Assembly: GCA_022510625.1 (NCBI GenBank)
Contig: JAFLTD010000018.1
Coordinates: forward strand, 1-39,559
Direction of reading: 5' to 3'
DNA from: Lachnospiraceae bacterium
GTDB lineage: Bacteria; Bacillota; Clostridia; Lachnospirales; Lachnospiraceae
Length of the DNA: 39,559 bases
The translations under genes were made by a program, and so were the position numbers. This document shows positions 17,743 to 27,074 of the stretch, piece after piece (within the stretch, counting starts at the first letter, position 1; the number at the start of each line of letters is the position of its first letter). The notes under the pieces are model-generated. The model ran no database searches and had not been told where the DNA came from. It saw only the letters and a list, made by a program, of their open reading frames with translations.

Positions 17743-19164
17743 CTAAAACCTGAAATATAAAAACGGATTGTTGCTTCCAATCATAATCTCATGTACCGAA
17801 AACCAGAAAATCAGCAGTAAAATCACAATCGAGAACCATCTGTCCCTGTATTTATGATACAGCTTCGCCGGAAACGGTGTGATAAATGCGATACAGAAAA
17901 TAAATAACACCCAATATTCTTTCATATACCGCACAAGCTGCTGTACACCGACCAGTATCTCCGTCCGGTGTATTCCGAACATATTGCCGAGATATGCCGC
18001 AAGCTGTCCCATATCGGTGATTGCAAACACCACCCATGTAATCGGGATGAGACACAGGGTGTATACATGTCCGAGTATTGCGGTGCGCTCCAATCTCCTG
18101 CCGTAAGTGTTCTTCTCAATCGTAAGAATGACAAAAAACAGCATTCCCCACAACAGGAAATTCCAATCGGCTCCGTGCCATAATCCGGTAAATGCCCACA
18201 CGACAAATAGATTACACACCGTTCTTAACTTCCCTTTACGGCTGCCTCCCATCGGAAAATAGACATACTCCCGAAACCATCTGCCGAGCGTAATGTGCCA
18301 TCTGCGCCAAAATTCCGATATCGAGCGGGATACGTAAGGGCTGTTAAAATTCTGTGGAATTCTGAATCCCAGCATCTTGCCCAATCCCATAGCCATCACC
18401 GAATATCCCCAGAAATCAAAATAAATCTGAAAAGAATAGGACGCCGCACCGAGCCATGCCACTGTGATATGCAGATTCCCGGCTCCCGCTGACATGATCG
18501 TATTCCACAGTGTACCGATCTGATTCGCCAAAAGCACCTTGAGTCCCAGCCCCACCGTAAAAAGTTTTAATCCGTTCTCCAAGTTCCGGACCCCGATCTT
18601 CCTGTTCTGCATCCGATCCGCAATTTCCTCATACCGCACAATGGGTCCCGCTATCAACTGCGGGAACATGCTGACGTAGGCGGCAAACGGCACAAACCCC
18701 GCCGGTTCCTGTATCGTATCGCGATAACAGTCAATCTGATACGATACCATCTGAAAGGTATAGAAACTGATACCCAGCGGCAACGCAAGCCTCAGGAGCG
18801 GTACTGTCTCCCCTCCTGCCAGACTGTTCACTGTATCGGCGGCAAAATCCCAGTATTTGAATACAAAGAGCATTCCGAAATCTATGATCAATGATGACAC
18901 AAGAGCCACCTTACGCCGTCTCTTTCTCTTTTTCTTACGATTCTTCTGCGGAGAACCGGGTTCCCAGAACATATACCTGCTGAGTCCGTAATTGAGCAAC
19001 ACAGAAAAAACAAGCAGCAGAACAAAGTACGGTTCTCCCACTCCATAAAAAACAAGGCTTCCCACCAGAAGCACAACATTGCGGTATTTAGCGGGAACAA
19101 CCAGATATATCAACATGAAAATCGGTAAAAACCGAAATAAAAATCCCACACCGGAAAATAACAT
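17743..19164 (-). CDS. MBOAT O-acyltransferase (AlgI/DltB family)
   Basis: A 473-aa polytopic membrane protein that passes acyl groups from a cytoplasmic donor to an outside acceptor. About ten or more membrane segments are seen. Family motifs are IAGPIVRYEEI, FWRRWHITLGRWFREYVYFPMG and the conserved catalytic His in GLWHGADWNF. The start is ATG 19164 (MLFSGVGFLFRF, the typical AlgI N-terminus) with GGGGAG 8 bases upstream; a longer frame begins at 19185. It has its own promoter (19223-19251) and heads the unit MBOAT, SGNH, rlu, ligA. The acceptor polymer (exopolysaccharide, teichoic acid or peptidoglycan) cannot be read from the sequence. Confidence 0.93.
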   Translation of the reverse strand: MLFSGVGFLFRFLPIFMLIYLVVPAKYRNVVLLVGSLVFYGVGEPYFVLLLVFSVLLNYGLSRYMFWEPGSPQKNRKKKRKRRRKVALVSSLIIDFGMLFVFKYWDFAADTVNSLAGGETVPLLRLALPLGISFYTFQMVSYQIDCYRDTIQEPAGFVPFAAYVSMFPQLIAGPIVRYEEIADRMQNRKIGVRNLENGLKLFTVGLGLKVLLANQIGTLWNTIMSAGAGNLHITVAWLGAASYSFQIYFDFWGYSVMAMGLGKMLGFRIPQNFNSPYVSRSISEFWRRWHITLGRWFREYVYFPMGGSRKGKLRTVCNLFVVWAFTGLWHGADWNFLLWGMLFFVILTIEKNTYGRRLERTAILGHVYTLCLIPITWVVFAITDMGQLAAYLGNMFGIHRTEILVGVQQLVRYMKEYWVLFIFCIAFITPFPAKLYHKYRDRWFSIVILLLIFWFSVHEIMIGSNNPFLYFRF

Positions 19165-19222
19165 AGACAGCGCTCCCCAGCACAAATTAGGGTATTTTGT
19201 CTAAAAAAGGAACCCTATATCT

Positions 19223-19251
19223 AGTATATTCCAGTCGGGATTATTTTACAA
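19223..19251 (-). promoter_or_regulatory. promoter of the MBOAT-SGNH-rlu-ligA unit
   Basis: On the minus strand TTGTAA (19251-19246), 17 bases, TATACT (19228-19223), about 60 bases before ATG 19164. It begins only a few bases after the GH13 stop codon, so no separate terminator space remains. Confidence 0.6.
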
Positions 19252-19255
19252 GGGT

Positions 19256-20800
19256 CTATTTGAGGCAAATCACAAAAGACTGTTCCTCCAGAACATATTT
19301 TACCCCCTCCTGCCTGCCGGCGCCGATGGCATAAATCTGCTCGGTTCCCGTCAGATCCACCGCAAGCGTCTCTGCACACCCCGACGGGTTGCACAACATG
19401 GTCAGATTTCCTCTTCTGTACGCAAAACTGCGGATTCCCTCCTGTGCAGTCACAATCTCCAGATTATCGTGTTCTGCAAATGCGCTCTGCTCCCGTCTGA
19501 TCATCAGAAGCTCCCGCACCGCATTGTACAGAGAGTCTTTGCTGCTCTGCTGCATCTGTACAGTAGGCGCGCCATCACAGTCGTCCGTCGGAAGGTACAA
19601 GGACATCGGATCCGCTATAGAAAATCCGTGGTTCAGACTGTCGTCCCACTGCATCGGTGTCCGTGAACCGGTCCGCGTATATCCGCCCTCCTTGCACGGC
19701 AGATTCTGATATCTCATACCGATCTCGTCGCCGTAGTAGATAAACGGTGCACCGGGCATCGTAAAGAGGAATGCATAGGCCAATTTCAACTCCCGCTCAT
19801 CCAAATTGCAGGCAGCACGAATCATATCATGATTACCTGTAATCAGACAGTATAATCCCTTATTCTTGATCTTCTCATACTTAGGGAGATACTCCCCCAG
19901 AAAATCCTGAATACTTCTTTTGCTGTTCCTCTTAAAAAAGCTGTCGTCACGCCCCGAAGCATCGTAATCGCGCATCAGCAGATTATAGCCGTTACCGTGC
20001 CAGTCCAGGAAGAAATCCATCTGAAATCCCGCCATGCCGATGGCTGATTCCGGGTTATTCCACTCGGATACAAATACCGCATCCGGATATCTCTCGTGTA
20101 CACGCCCAATCATGTCCGCCCACACTTTACAGGTGCCGCTCTTGATCTCATCGTCATTCTTTACGAGAGAATCCGCCATGTCCACGCGGAAGCCGTCGCA
20201 TCCCATCTCAAGCCAATAGCACATCACATCCACCATGGCAGCTCTCGTGGCAAGGCAGGCGGGATGGTCGATCGGTTTCTGCCATTGCTCCGCCGGGTTT
20301 AAGAAGCCGTAATTTAGTGCGGGCTGACACTTAAAAAAATTGATAATATATGCACCGTTGCGTTTGCATTCCCCGGCAATATAAGGAAGTCCTTCCGCCC
20401 TCTGAAACCAGCTGTTCGTCCAGATGTAACGATCCGAATACTCATTCTGCTCATCCCGTCCGCTCTCCACAAACCAGGGGTGTTCTTCAGATGTATGCCC
20501 CGGCACAAGGTCAAGCAGAATGTGCATATCCCTCTTGTGAACTTCCTCAAAAAGTCTGCGCAGGTCCTCCAATGTTCCATATCGTCCGGCCGGATGCCTG
20601 TAATCCCGAACATCGTATCCGGCATCCTTAAAAGACGAGTCAAAGCAGGGATTCATCCAGATTGCATTACAGCCCAAATCTTTAATATAATCCAACTTCT
20701 CGACAATTCCCATAAAATCCCCGATACCGTCCCCGTCAGAATCCATAAAAGATTGCGGGTAAATCTCATAAAACACGGCTGTCTTCAACCACTCTGTCAT
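19256..20800 (-). CDS. GH13 alpha-glucosidase/amylase-family enzyme
   Basis: A cytoplasmic (no signal peptide) 514-aa GH13 enzyme, probably acting on imported alpha-glucosidic oligosaccharides. The N-terminal calcium loop DSDGDGIGDF (20-29) is as in oligo-1,6-glucosidases. Conserved regions: I is DLVPGHTS (97-104), where the usual Asn before His is Gly; II is GFRVDMADS with nucleophile Asp207; III is VSEWN with acid/base Glu246; IV is GNHD with His324 and Asp325. A beta-sandwich C domain ends the protein. The start ATG 20800 has GGGAGG 7 bases upstream; the stop of the methyltransferase gene lies 12 bases before. Exact substrate (isomaltose, sucrose, trehalose) is not certain. Confidence 0.9.
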   Translation of the reverse strand: MTEWLKTAVFYEIYPQSFMDSDGDGIGDFMGIVEKLDYIKDLGCNAIWMNPCFDSSFKDAGYDVRDYRHPAGRYGTLEDLRRLFEEVHKRDMHILLDLVPGHTSEEHPWFVESGRDEQNEYSDRYIWTNSWFQRAEGLPYIAGECKRNGAYIINFFKCQPALNYGFLNPAEQWQKPIDHPACLATRAAMVDVMCYWLEMGCDGFRVDMADSLVKNDDEIKSGTCKVWADMIGRVHERYPDAVFVSEWNNPESAIGMAGFQMDFFLDWHGNGYNLLMRDYDASGRDDSFFKRNSKRSIQDFLGEYLPKYEKIKNKGLYCLITGNHDMIRAACNLDERELKLAYAFLFTMPGAPFIYYGDEIGMRYQNLPCKEGGYTRTGSRTPMQWDDSLNHGFSIADPMSLYLPTDDCDGAPTVQMQQSSKDSLYNAVRELLMIRREQSAFAEHDNLEIVTAQEGIRSFAYRRGNLTMLCNPSGCAETLAVDLTGTEQIYAIGAGRQEGVKYVLEEQSFVICLK

Positions 20801-20812
20801 CACTTTTCCTCC

Positions 20813-22258
20813 CTATCTTCTGAGCCCTTTCGGATAATGATTCTTCATCTGTCCGCCCGTTGCTTTGCCAAATCCGATGGAACAGCCCTGCACGCACATC
20901 AGATACCATCCCTTCAGTCCGCTCTCCACGCTCAGGGTCTCTCCATGCAGATAATGTGCCGCCTGTTCCGGCGTCATTTCATAATGCTTGGATACATCTT
21001 CCGGATGCAAAAAGAGCGCCAGCGCATGGGAAGGTTTCAATCTGTCCTTCTCACAGACCCCGATCTGCAGTCCGGGGCGTTCCACCTGAAGTCCATTAAG
21101 TGGTATCATTTCTTCCGGTATCAGATACATCACGTCGCCAAAATTATATAACACATGTTCTTTAAATAGTTTTTCCTCTCCCGATTTCGTCAGTCCCAGC
21201 TCCTCACACAGAAAGGATTTACACAATTCACCCGGCGTCTTTCCGTTCTCCTTGACATTCCGCTTTGCCCTGTTCTTCTTCCCCGCCGGTTCTTCCGCAA
21301 TTGTTCTGAAATCTGTCTGCCGTGCTCCGTCTGCCCTGCGAAGCTTGGCAGCAAAATGCCCCTCCCCCTCTATGAGATGAGGCCAGAGTCGCACTGTCAT
21401 GCCCGATCCCGATTCAACACCGCACAGGGTCGCTTCTTCTATCACAAAATCCGAATGCTTCTCCACAAAATCAACGATGACATCCTCGTTCTCCTGCACG
21501 GAAAAAGTACAGGTCGAATAAACCAGCACTCCACCGGGACAGACCATCTTTGCCGCATGCTCCAATATATCGCGCTGCCTTGCTGCGCACATAGCCACGT
21601 TCTCCGAACTCCACTCCGCAATCGCCGTATCGTCTTTGCGGAACATTCCCTCACCCGAGCATGGCGCATCCACAAGCACCCTGTCGAAAAAGAACGTAAA
21701 TTTCTCCGCGAGCCTTTCCGGTTTTTCCCTGCACACAACACAGTTTGCAATTCCCAGCCTCTCGATATTCCGGGATAAAATCCCGGCCCTGGACGGTATG
21801 ATCTCATTGGATACAAGAAGTCCTTGTCCTCGCATCCTACCCGCTATCTGAGTGCTTTTACCTCCCGGCGCGGCACACAGATCCAAAATGCGCTCTCCCG
21901 GTTTCGGACCGAGTATCTCCACTACTGCCATAGCACTGGGCTCCTGAATATAGAAAGCACCCGCCTCATGCAAGACATGTCTGCCGGGCTGCTCCGATGC
22001 CTCGTAATAGAATCCCTCCTCCGCCCAGGGAACCTCCCTCAAAACAAACGGTATTTCCCTCAAAAAATCCTCCCGGTCCATTTTGAGCGGATTATACCGC
22101 AGTCCGTATGTGCGCTCCCTGTCGTAAACAGACACAAATGCCTCATACCGGTCTCCAAGTTGCTCCTTCATCCTCCTCAAAAAGGCAGGAGGCAATATTT
22201 TCTTTATAATAATATTATTACTGTCTTGAATCTTACTACTGTCCTGTATATTTTCCAT
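20813..22258 (-). CDS. RsmF/NSUN-type RNA cytosine-C5 methyltransferase
   Basis: Methylates carbon 5 of a cytosine in rRNA or tRNA using SAM. At 481 aa it matches RsmF (YebU)-like enzymes with a C-terminal RNA-binding extension. The SAM motif is LDLCAAPGGKSTQ (126-137). The two functional cysteines are in DAPCSGEG (Cys200) and YSTCTFS (Cys250, nucleophile). The Asn/Lys/Arg-rich linker near 310-335 joins the catalytic domain to the PUA-like end. The start MENIQDSSK has GGAG 8 bases upstream. It is divergent from the symporter and runs into the GH13 gene 12 bases away, so they form one transcript. The target nucleotide is unknown. Confidence 0.93.
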   Translation of the reverse strand: MENIQDSSKIQDSNNIIIKKILPPAFLRRMKEQLGDRYEAFVSVYDRERTYGLRYNPLKMDREDFLREIPFVLREVPWAEEGFYYEASEQPGRHVLHEAGAFYIQEPSAMAVVEILGPKPGERILDLCAAPGGKSTQIAGRMRGQGLLVSNEIIPSRAGILSRNIERLGIANCVVCREKPERLAEKFTFFFDRVLVDAPCSGEGMFRKDDTAIAEWSSENVAMCAARQRDILEHAAKMVCPGGVLVYSTCTFSVQENEDVIVDFVEKHSDFVIEEATLCGVESGSGMTVRLWPHLIEGEGHFAAKLRRADGARQTDFRTIAEEPAGKKNRAKRNVKENGKTPGELCKSFLCEELGLTKSGEEKLFKEHVLYNFGDVMYLIPEEMIPLNGLQVERPGLQIGVCEKDRLKPSHALALFLHPEDVSKHYEMTPEQAAHYLHGETLSVESGLKGWYLMCVQGCSIGFGKATGGQMKNHYPKGLRR

Positions 22259-22342
22259 AACAGAGGCTCCGTTCTTTACATCTTATCTGTCGGTATCTTC
22301 ATTTAAGTATACCAAGCCGCAGGGAGATTTGCCATTCTTTTA

Positions 22343-22371
22343 TTGCAATCCTACCGTAAACTCTATATAAT
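22343..22371 (+). promoter_or_regulatory. promoter of the symporter gene
   Basis: TTGCAA (22343-22348), 17 bases, perfect TATAAT (22366-22371), about 45 bases before ATG 22417. On the other strand a weak TATACT-type -10 for the methyltransferase lies in the same spacer. Confidence 0.7.
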
Positions 22372-22416
22372 ACAAAAGTGGAAACAGATGATATACAAAT
22401 GAGAGGAGTTTATGAA

Positions 22417-23946
22417 ATGATTTCACAAGTCTGTATCGGCGTTGCAATCGCCGTTTATCTGATTGTAATGATTTATGTGGGTATTCGATTTTCCAAGACA
22501 AATACGAGCGCTTCTGATTTCTATCTGGGCGGCAGAAAGTTAGGACCTTTTGTCACTGCCATGAGTGCGGAAGCCTCCGATATGAGCAGCTGGCTTCTCA
22601 TGGGTCTCCCCGGTGTAGCCTATCTGTCCGGTCTGGCAGATGCGGGATGGACGGCAATCGGTCTGGCGGTGGGCACATATATTAACTGGCTGATTGTCTC
22701 CAGACGAATCCGCCTCTATACGAGCAAAGTCCATGCCCTGACACTGCCCGACTTTTTCTCCAAACGCTACGGCGATGACAAAAATATTCTGACCTGCGTA
22801 TCCGCCATCATCATTGTCATCTTCTTTATCCCCTACACTGCCTCCGGTTTTGCGGCCTGCGGCAAACTGTTTAAGACTCTGTTTGGGGTAAATTACACGG
22901 TGGCCATGGTTCTAAGTGCGGCGATCATCGTTCTCTACTGCACACTGGGCGGTTTTCTGGCAGTGAGCACGACGGACTTTATTCAGAGCATCACCATGTC
23001 AATCGCCTTGATTGTCGTCATCTTCTTCGGTATCTCAACCGCAGGCGGAATGGATACGGTAATCGAGAACGCAAAAGCGCTGCCCGGTTACTTAAGTATG
23101 GTTCAGACTCATGTTCCAGCAACCGGAGAAAGCGCGCCGTACAGTGTACTTTCCATGGCTTCCATGATGGCATGGGGGCTCGGCTATTTCGGTATGCCCC
23201 ATATCCTGCTTCGCTTCATGGCAATCGAGGACGAGAACAAACTGAAACTTTCCAGAAGAATCGCTTCCGTATGGGTTGTCATTTCCATGGCGATTGCTTT
23301 ATTCATCGGTGTGATCGGTTACAGCATGTCCAAGGCGTCTGTAATTCCCACTCTGGAAGGCAGCAATTCCGAGACGATCATCGTGCAGATTGCCTCTGTC
23401 CTGAGCCGCTATAATGTATTGACTGCTTTGCTTGCCGGAATCATCTTGGCAGGTATTCTGGCTGCCACGATGTCCACCGCGGACTCACAGCTTCTCGCAG
23501 CGGCTTCCAGCATCTCACAAAATCTTCTTCAGGATTTCGGCAAAAAGAAATTGTATACAAAGACCTCTGTTAGAATAGCACGTGTTACGGTAATTGTGAT
23601 ATCCATCATTTCCGTTGTGCTGGCATCCGACCCGAACAGTTCCATCTTTGAGATTGTGTCCTTTGCATGGGCCGGCTTCGGTGCTGCTTTCGGACCAATC
23701 GTGCTGTGCGCTCTGTTCTGGAAACGCTCCAACAAGTGGGGTGCCCTCTGCGGCATGATTTCGGGCGGTGCAATGATTTTCATCTGGAAATACGGTATTG
23801 CAAGACTCGGCGGTGCATTCGCCATCTACGAACTGCTTCCGGCGTTCCTCATCGCACTGATTGTGAATGTCGCGGTATCACTTCTGACTGCCGCGCCCTC
23901 AGAAAAAGTCGTAAAGACTTTCGAGGAAATTAATAATCAGAATTAA
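22417..23946 (+). CDS. putP: Na+/proline-type symporter (SSS family)
   Basis: A sodium:solute symporter of 509 aa with about 13 membrane helices. PutP-type features are SAEASDMSSWLLMGLPG in helix 2, FYLGGRKLGP in the first loop, SADSQLLAAAS-like Ser/Thr residues late in the protein (the Na+ site region) and WAGFGAAFGPIVL near the C-terminal third. The start ATG 22417 has GAGGAG 8 bases upstream; the longer frame starting with GTG at 22378 overlaps the promoter. It stands alone between a strong promoter and a bidirectional terminator. Proline is the likeliest cargo, but the family also carries other amino acids and pantothenate. Confidence 0.92.
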   Translation: MISQVCIGVAIAVYLIVMIYVGIRFSKTNTSASDFYLGGRKLGPFVTAMSAEASDMSSWLLMGLPGVAYLSGLADAGWTAIGLAVGTYINWLIVSRRIRLYTSKVHALTLPDFFSKRYGDDKNILTCVSAIIIVIFFIPYTASGFAACGKLFKTLFGVNYTVAMVLSAAIIVLYCTLGGFLAVSTTDFIQSITMSIALIVVIFFGISTAGGMDTVIENAKALPGYLSMVQTHVPATGESAPYSVLSMASMMAWGLGYFGMPHILLRFMAIEDENKLKLSRRIASVWVVISMAIALFIGVIGYSMSKASVIPTLEGSNSETIIVQIASVLSRYNVLTALLAGIILAGILAATMSTADSQLLAAASSISQNLLQDFGKKKLYTKTSVRIARVTVIVISIISVVLASDPNSSIFEIVSFAWAGFGAAFGPIVLCALFWKRSNKWGALCGMISGGAMIFIWKYGIARLGGAFAIYELLPAFLIALIVNVAVSLLTAAPSEKVVKTFEEINNQN

Positions 23947-24020
23947 GGTAAGAATTAATACAAAGATTAAAGTAAAAACTAATCCAAATAGTATGTAAGG
24001 TATTAGGCATAAGAGATAAA

Positions 24021-24048
24021 AAGGCTCCGGAGAAATCCCCGGAGCCTT
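24021..24048. terminator. bidirectional terminator between symporter and 218-aa gene
   Basis: AAGGCTCCGG (24021-24030) pairs perfectly with CCGGAGCCTT (24039-24048) around an 8-base loop. T-runs follow in both directions (CTCTAATTTTT on plus, TTTATC on minus). The stop codon of the minus-strand gene is 2 bases away. The 74 bases between the symporter stop and this hairpin are AT-rich and hold nothing else. Confidence 0.88.
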
Positions 24049-24050
24049 CT

Positions 24051-24707
24051 CTAATTTTTCCCTAAAGTGCTGTACTGCCCGTTCTTGTCATAGGAATCCA
24101 ACAGATAACTGCTCTCCGCCTGCATGATCAGTACCTCATCCCTGTCGGCACGACGTGTACCCTTCTGTTCCTTATCAGGCTCTCTGCCTGCCACGTTTTG
24201 CCGCTTCCGTGTATTGGCTGTCTGTCCGGACTGTTTCCGATAGATGTCCCGTAGTTTGGAGATGTTCTGCCTGATGCGGCTCTGCACCTTCAACACCGAC
24301 TGTCCGGCGCTGTTGACCACGCTGTAAACTTCTGCAGGCAGAATCGTCTGAATCAGAGATGATGCCGCTTCCGGTCCGGTCACCTGATTTCCGCGGCTGT
24401 TGCGCGCAGACGACTTAACCTTATTGTTTATGGCGTCTTTCAATCCATCTACGACCATACCGTCTGTTCCAAGACCACCGGACCTGTACTTTCTGTCATT
24501 GATATTGTCAAAGAGCCCGAACCCGATTCCCTCCGTCTGCGTCTGCGCACCTGATGATGCCGGCGCAGCACCGTCATCTAACTTACTTTTAAACTGACCT
24601 ACGATATCGGTCCGATTCCTCGGATGGTGAAAATGGGATGTCGGCCAAGTGATCACATGATAATCCGCGACCTTCTTTTCCTGTTGTATCCAATGCAATA
24701 CATTCAT
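24051..24707 (-). CDS. unknown protein cotranscribed with the FliD-like gene
   Basis: A 218-aa protein of no family I know. It is hydrophilic and low in Cys, with no signal peptide or membrane segment. The middle (residues about 35-110) is Gly/Asn/Ser-rich and probably disordered. A helical stretch follows (about 115-160, SVVNSAGQSVLKVQSRIRQNISKLRDI), then a very basic Arg/Lys region (TRKRQN, KGTRRADRDE). It starts 18 bases after the FliD-like stop, so the two form an operon ending at the strong hairpin. Only a weak ribosome binding site (GAAGGG, 13 bases upstream) precedes ATG 24707. If the promoter upstream is a SigD type, a motility or surface role is possible. Confidence 0.65.
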   Translation of the reverse strand: MNVLHWIQQEKKVADYHVITWPTSHFHHPRNRTDIVGQFKSKLDDGAAPASSGAQTQTEGIGFGLFDNINDRKYRSGGLGTDGMVVDGLKDAINNKVKSSARNSRGNQVTGPEAASSLIQTILPAEVYSVVNSAGQSVLKVQSRIRQNISKLRDIYRKQSGQTANTRKRQNVAGREPDKEQKGTRRADRDEVLIMQAESSYLLDSYDKNGQYSTLGKN

Positions 24708-24725
24708 AAAGATAACAATACCCTT

Positions 24726-25421
24726 CTAACGGAAAAAGTTAAAATAATTTCCGCTGTTCCCGTAATTGTCAAACAAGCTGCTGTAGGCGCTGCTTGCCTT
24801 TGCCTCCATATTACGCGCCGCATTGGACTCGACAGAATCCGCCCACAATGCCGCGCGGCTTGCGAAACTGCTGTTGCCGTTCCACGCTTTCTCAAGCGTA
24901 TCAATATCCGTCTCTGCCAGTTTCTTCTCATTCACAGTGAGTGTCCCATCGGAATTTCTCGTCACACCGCAGGATGCCAATGCTGAGCTGTTCAGCTTTG
25001 AAATGCTGTTGAGCTGGGTCAGGTAACTGACGTCCGCCCTTGATCCGGAACTTTTCAGATTCTCCAACATACCGTTGTAGTTGCTGATAAATCCCTTAAT
25101 ATTAGCCACAAGTTCTGAGGTATCTCCGCTCTCCCTAGCCTTGGCAAAGAGTGATTTATCACTCTTATCGGTTAGTTTATCAGCATAGTCCATTACCTGT
25201 CCCGCACGATACTTCATATTATAATACAATTTCTGCGTTTGTACAGCATTCCCGATATTTTGTGTCAAAAGATTCGCTCTGCTGTTAGCAGTATTCAGCA
25301 GTGCGCTTCTGCTTGATTTCTTACCCTTGCTGCTGCGGCTCAGGGCACGTTGAAGCAATGATGTGGAACTGTTACCGTTTGCGCCTGCCAATCCGTTCAT
25401 GTAATGTCGTGTAACTCTCAT
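24726..25421 (-). CDS. FliD-like short protein of the flagellar-cap/hook-associated type
   Basis: A 231-aa protein starting MRVTRHYMNGLAG at ATG 25421, with GGGAG 8 bases upstream (an ATG 6 bases earlier is too close). No signal peptide is seen, as expected for proteins exported by the flagellar apparatus. The Ser/Asn/Ala-rich helical N-terminus resembles flagellin-like axial proteins. The segment FISNYNGMLENLKSSG (about 114-129) then LNSSALASCGVTRNSDGTLTV with DTLEKAW resembles the C-terminal FliD domain (FV..YN.L, then GI...GTL.ID..KL), but the length is less than half of a normal FliD. The sigma-28-type promoter at 25512-25538 supports a late flagellar gene. This is an inference from pattern, not a firm family assignment. 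Confidence 0.6.
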   Translation of the reverse strand: MRVTRHYMNGLAGANGNSSTSLLQRALSRSSKGKKSSRSALLNTANSRANLLTQNIGNAVQTQKLYYNMKYRAGQVMDYADKLTDKSDKSLFAKARESGDTSELVANIKGFISNYNGMLENLKSSGSRADVSYLTQLNSISKLNSSALASCGVTRNSDGTLTVNEKKLAETDIDTLEKAWNGNSSFASRAALWADSVESNAARNMEAKASSAYSSLFDNYGNSGNYFNFFR

Positions 25422-25511
25422 GTACATTCTCCCTTCTGCACCTGTAATGTGAAGATATATCATTTAACCACTCCCGCATCAACGAAAGCCCGATCTGTAT
25501 CTTCACTTAGT

Positions 25512-25538
25512 ATATCGTGTTCCCTCGGAGAGAATATA
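25512..25538 (-). promoter_or_regulatory. sigma-28 (SigD/FliA)-type promoter for the FliD-like operon
   Basis: On the minus strand TATA (25538-25535), exactly 15 bases, then CACGATAT (25519-25512). The SigD consensus is TAAA-N15-GCCGATAT, so this is 3 of 4 and 6 of 8 with ideal spacing. It lies about 90 bases before ATG 25421. No good sigma-A pair was seen at this place. Confidence 0.5.
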
Positions 25539-25567
25539 GGGGTTTGTCACCAACCGTTATGTTTTGG

Positions 25568-27070
25568 TTATAAATCGGCACTGCCTTGCGCACCCTGAAG
25601 CATAATGGTCAGGATGAACCTGTTTTCTCCCAGTTCATATTGCATCGTACCGTAATATTTCTCCACACAGCTGCGCATGTTGTTCATCCCGAGTCCGTGT
25701 ATTTCTTCATCGTTCTTGGTGGTCATCAGTTCGCCGTCACTGATTCGCATCGCTGTACTGTCATAGGTGTTCTCGACCACGAGGAAGAACATTCTCCCCT
25801 TGACATAACCTCTAAATCTGATTTCCCGATCCTGTTCTCTCGGTATTTTCGTGCACGCCTCTATGGCATTGTCCAGCGCGTTGTTGAGAACGATCCCTAA
25901 GTCAAACGCCTCTATTCCAAGCTGTACGGGGCAAATCAGTTCACCCTCCAATGTAATCTGTTCCTGTGCACATATCTGCCCCTTGCGATTTAAAATAACA
26001 TCTGTTACTGGATTTCCCGTACTAAACTGTAATGATAATTCCGAAGCCGCTTGCTGCATGCTTCGCAGATAGTGCTCAGCCTCTTTTCTTACCCGCACGG
26101 ACATGTGACCGTCCTCGCTGCCTATCTGCAGAAGCTGTTCCATATCCGCCACATAGTTATTGATATCGTGCCGCATTCCTTTGATACCGTCATAGAGATG
26201 CTCTAACTCTTTCACATGCTCCGTCATATCCGACAGCTGCTGTTTGTAGAATATAAGATTCTTCTTCTGCTCCTCGGAACGAATCAGTTCACTGTAGATC
26301 TTCATGCTCAGTACAATACCGAACAGGCACGATAACGCTATCACCGGAACAACAAAATACATGCTGCCGTGCCTTTCATACAGAAATTCAACCTCCGCCT
26401 CGTGTTGATAATACAATGTGACGCGCCATGACACATCAAATGCCATACCGATGATCGGCATTAATATAAGAAACTGTATCCCTTCTTTATTCATATCGGT
26501 TACCGGCACAGTCAGGTACCTCCGATAAAACCGGAATACAATGTACATAAGAAGCCATGTACCCAGAGAGAACGCGATTATGCTGTAAAATTGCACATTT
26601 TCCATTATTTTTGCATACCGCTCCAACTCATGTTCTTCCATCATGGCCCCTTCATTTATAAGCTTATCCACGATCCTTCCCAAATACGTCGTAGTTCCGA
26701 ATGACCAAACACTGTACAGCGTAAAGCGGACCATCTCCTGCGCCATATAGTAGACCGACAACAGATACAGCTTGGCAAACCGAGGTCCCTGATACAAGAT
26801 GTCCATCGCCGCAAAACTGCACAGAAAGACAATAGAAAGCTTCACAATCGAATGACTGCTGAAATTCACTGTATTGTCTTCACCGTAGAGGAGTCCGTTG
26901 AACCAAGAGGAATTGTTCAACCAAAAGCTGATGATAAAGGCCTGCAAGAAAAAAAGTATCTTTCCCACGGAACGATACTTCTCTTTCAACATAATGATAT
27001 CTTTACACAAAAACAATAAGAGCCCTGCTCTTGCCGAATATTCCGCCAGATCAAGCACATAGTCTCTCAT
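25568..27070 (-). CDS. AgrC-like GHKL sensor histidine kinase
   Basis: A 500-aa membrane sensor of the HPK10/AgrC class. About six transmembrane helices in residues 10-260 form the sensor. A short coiled coil follows (about 265-295), then the H-box GMRHDINNYVADMEQLL with phospho-acceptor His301, and a HATPase domain with NNALDNAIEAC (N-box) and GLGMNNMRSCVEKYYG (G-box). The start ATG 27070 has GGAG 7 bases upstream, embedded in the last codons of the regulator gene, whose stop is 4 bases before. Regulator and kinase are thus tightly coupled. No AgrB peptidase or AgrD peptide gene is nearby, so the signal is unknown. Part of a likely SigD-controlled unit. Confidence 0.92.
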   Translation of the reverse strand: MRDYVLDLAEYSARAGLLLFLCKDIIMLKEKYRSVGKILFFLQAFIISFWLNNSSWFNGLLYGEDNTVNFSSHSIVKLSIVFLCSFAAMDILYQGPRFAKLYLLSVYYMAQEMVRFTLYSVWSFGTTTYLGRIVDKLINEGAMMEEHELERYAKIMENVQFYSIIAFSLGTWLLMYIVFRFYRRYLTVPVTDMNKEGIQFLILMPIIGMAFDVSWRVTLYYQHEAEVEFLYERHGSMYFVVPVIALSCLFGIVLSMKIYSELIRSEEQKKNLIFYKQQLSDMTEHVKELEHLYDGIKGMRHDINNYVADMEQLLQIGSEDGHMSVRVRKEAEHYLRSMQQAASELSLQFSTGNPVTDVILNRKGQICAQEQITLEGELICPVQLGIEAFDLGIVLNNALDNAIEACTKIPREQDREIRFRGYVKGRMFFLVVENTYDSTAMRISDGELMTTKNDEEIHGLGMNNMRSCVEKYYGTMQYELGENRFILTIMLQGAQGSADL

Positions 27071-27074
27071 CAGT

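Noticed and set aside
25555-25567. Terminator after the AgrC-like kinase
   Set aside because: AACC/GGTT repeats near 25550 have no T-tract and a weak stem.
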